From: Acidimicrobiales bacterium
GTDB lineage: Bacteria > Actinomycetota > Acidimicrobiia > Acidimicrobiales > Palsa-688
Reading direction: 5' to 3'
Assembly: GCA_030039575.1 (NCBI GenBank)
Contig: JASHVH010000001.1
Location: 1 to 6,781, forward strand
DNA length: 6,781 nt
Part shown: one piece after another, positions 5,404-6,781 of the stretch
Numbering within the stretch: position 1 is the stretch's first letter
How the letters are laid out: each line of letters starts with the position of its first letter
Position numbers and translations under genes: made by a program
Notes under the pieces: generated by a model
Told to the model about the DNA's origin: nothing
Databases searched by the model: none
The model's input: the letters and a program-made list of their open reading frames with translations, nothing else

Positions 5404-6781
5404 ATGAGCACTGCCGGTCCGTCAGCCCCCGCTCGCCGCAGGGCGCCGGACCCACGCTTGCCCGTCCGAGCCCATCACCTGTTGCGAGTGAGGGCGGTCT
5501 GGGTGATCCCCCTGGTGGTCGGGTCTGTGGTGGTGGCCGCTATAACCGCCCTCTACATCGGGTCCGTGGTCGACCCGCTCGCCCACCTCCGGGGGTTGCC
5601 GGTCGAGGTGGTGGACCAGGACCGAGGCGCCAATGTCGGGCGCCAGCACCTCGACCTTGGGCAGCAAGTCCAAGCCGCTCTCCTGGCCAGTCCCGAGGTG
5701 TCAGGCCCTTTGCACCTCAACGTAACGACCCTGCGCCAGGCCGAGCGGACCATGGGCAGCGACGGCGCCTACGCGGCGCTGGTGATCCCGCCCGACTTCA
5801 CCGCCAGCCTCTTGTACATTTCAGGCCTGGAAGTGGGCCGCACCTCCGCCCATGCTGCCCCTGCGGTCGTGATCTTTACCAATGAGCGCGCCGGGACCGT
5901 CGGGGCCAGCCTGGCAACGGGCATCCTTCAGCCCGCACTGGCCGTGGCTTCCCGCCGCATCGGCCAACACCTCTCCGCGTTGGTCCCTGCCGCGGCGCGC
6001 ACGGGCGCCACCGCCGTGCTCCTGGCCGACCCCGTCGCCGTGACGACCACTCAGTACCGTCCGCTGCCGGACCACTCTGCCTTGGGGCTGACCGCCTTCT
6101 ACGTGGCGCTCCTGGCGCTTATGAGCGGCTTCCTGGCCGCCACGATTACGAACTCCGTCGTCGACTCGGCGCTTGGCTACGCCACGACCGAGATGGGGCC
6201 ACGTTGGCGCCAGCGCCAACCCCTGCCCATCAACAGATGGCAAACCATGCTCATCAAGTGGGCCATCGTCGCCGTGCTGACGGCCGTGCTGACTGCCGTG
6301 ATGCTGGCGGTGGCGGCGTGGGGCCTCGGCATGGACACGCCCTACCCCGCTCTGTTGTGGCTGTACACCTGGCTGTGCGCGGCCAGCGTCGGCCTCGGGA
6401 CGATCGTGCTGTTCGCCGTGGCCGGCACCTACGGCCAGTTGATCGCCTTGCTGCTGTTCGTCTACGCCGGCCTCGCCTCGGCTGGGGGGACCGTACCGGT
6501 CCAAGCCCTCCCGGGGGTGCTCCGCGCCCTCAGCAACGTCGAACCGCTCCGCCAGGTCCTGGAGGGCACGCGGTCCATCATGTACTTCGGCGCTCAGGGG
6601 GGTGCCGGCCTGACGCGGGGCACGGTGGCCGCGGCTGTCGGCCTTGTCTTTTGGCTTGCCGTCGGCACCGCCGTCGTCACGTGGTACGACCGCCGGCACT
6701 TTTACCGCCTCCATCCTGATCTTCTCACCTACGTGGGCAAGTCGGTGCAGGACTACAAGAGCCAGCAAGCCGCTCCCGCCC
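5404..6781 (+). CDS. DUF3533/YhgE-type multi-pass membrane protein (3' end outside window)
   Basis: At least 459 residues with no stop codon before the window ends. After a basic N-terminus (RRRAPDPR) comes a membrane segment (~32-54), a large probably extracytoplasmic domain (~55-225, beginning LPVEVVDQDRGANVG, with YAALVIPPDFTASLL), then five more hydrophobic segments at about 228-248, 283-307, 316-340, 343-363 and 405-427. Between the last two, VPVQALPGVLRALSNVEPLR and VLEGTRSIMYFG fit the ABC-2/YhgE/DUF3533 membrane fold. Related proteins include phage-infection-protein-like YhgE and the fungal SNG1 resistance protein; transported substrate and exact function are not known to me. No ATPase domain is fused. 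The ATG at 5404 is chosen because GGGAGG lies 5 nt upstream and membrane-type coding begins there. It is divergent from the transporter operon, so it may share the intergenic region without being functionally linked. The C-terminal portion seen (HFYRLHPDLLTYVGKSVQDY) is hydrophilic and is probably near the true end. Confidence 0.8.
   Translation, partial: MSTAGPSAPARRRAPDPRLPVRAHHLLRVRAVWVIPLVVGSVVVAAITALYIGSVVDPLAHLRGLPVEVVDQDRGANVGRQHLDLGQQVQAALLASPEVSGPLHLNVTTLRQAERTMGSDGAYAALVIPPDFTASLLYISGLEVGRTSAHAAPAVVIFTNERAGTVGASLATGILQPALAVASRRIGQHLSALVPAAARTGATAVLLADPVAVTTTQYRPLPDHSALGLTAFYVALLALMSGFLAATITNSVVDSALGYATTEMGPRWRQRQPLPINRWQTMLIKWAIVAVLTAVLTAVMLAVAAWGLGMDTPYPALLWLYTWLCAASVGLGTIVLFAVAGTYGQLIALLLFVYAGLASAGGTVPVQALPGVLRALSNVEPLRQVLEGTRSIMYFGAQGGAGLTRGTVAAAVGLVFWLAVGTAVVTWYDRRHFYRLHPDLLTYVGKSVQDYKSQQAAPA

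Noticed and set aside
5821..6768. A 315-residue minus-strand open frame opposite the membrane protein gene
   Set aside because: Its translation is His/Gln/Gly/Arg-rich without hydrophobic core or motifs, the usual antisense pattern in high-GC genes. The plus strand encodes a coherent six-segment membrane protein.

Overview
The window is high-GC DNA, densely packed with genes. It has short or overlapping gene junctions and GTG as well as ATG starts. Together with the protein types this suggests an actinobacterium (Actinomycetota). That is an inference from composition and family resemblance; no rRNA or other taxonomic marker is present.

Layout. (1) Positions 76-827, plus strand: a two-gene unit. 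The first gene encodes an alkyltransferase-like (ATL) DNA-repair protein in which the MGMT acceptor cysteine is replaced by tryptophan. The second, 2 bp further on, encodes a VapC-like PIN-domain ribonuclease with its acidic residues intact but no visible antitoxin. (2) Positions 885-5133, minus strand: a four-gene oxyanion (molybdate/tungstate) uptake operon that converges on the first unit. In transcription order it holds a secreted WtpA/ModA-like binding protein, a ModB-like permease, a ModC-like ATPase with a C-terminal TOBE-like domain, and a regulator joining an XRE helix-turn-helix to a COG1910-type molybdate-binding-like domain. The last two junctions certainly overlap (26 bp and 4 bp), and the first probably does (17 bp). 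(3) Positions 5134-5403: a 270-bp divergent intergenic region. It holds a candidate leaderless promoter for the transporter, and a perfect inverted repeat overlaps its -35 element. (4) Positions 5404-6781, plus strand: a partial gene for a DUF3533/YhgE-type multi-pass membrane protein that runs off the window.

Proposed logic: the binding protein captures the oxyanion outside the membrane, the permease and ATPase import it, and the cytosolic regulator senses it through its own binding domain. The regulator may then control the operon at the inverted repeat. It would thus stand in for ModE, and being the last gene of the operon it would also control its own synthesis. The parts are seen in the sequence; metal specificity and the operator assignment are inferred. 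No mobile element, CRISPR array, tRNA or rRNA was recognised.
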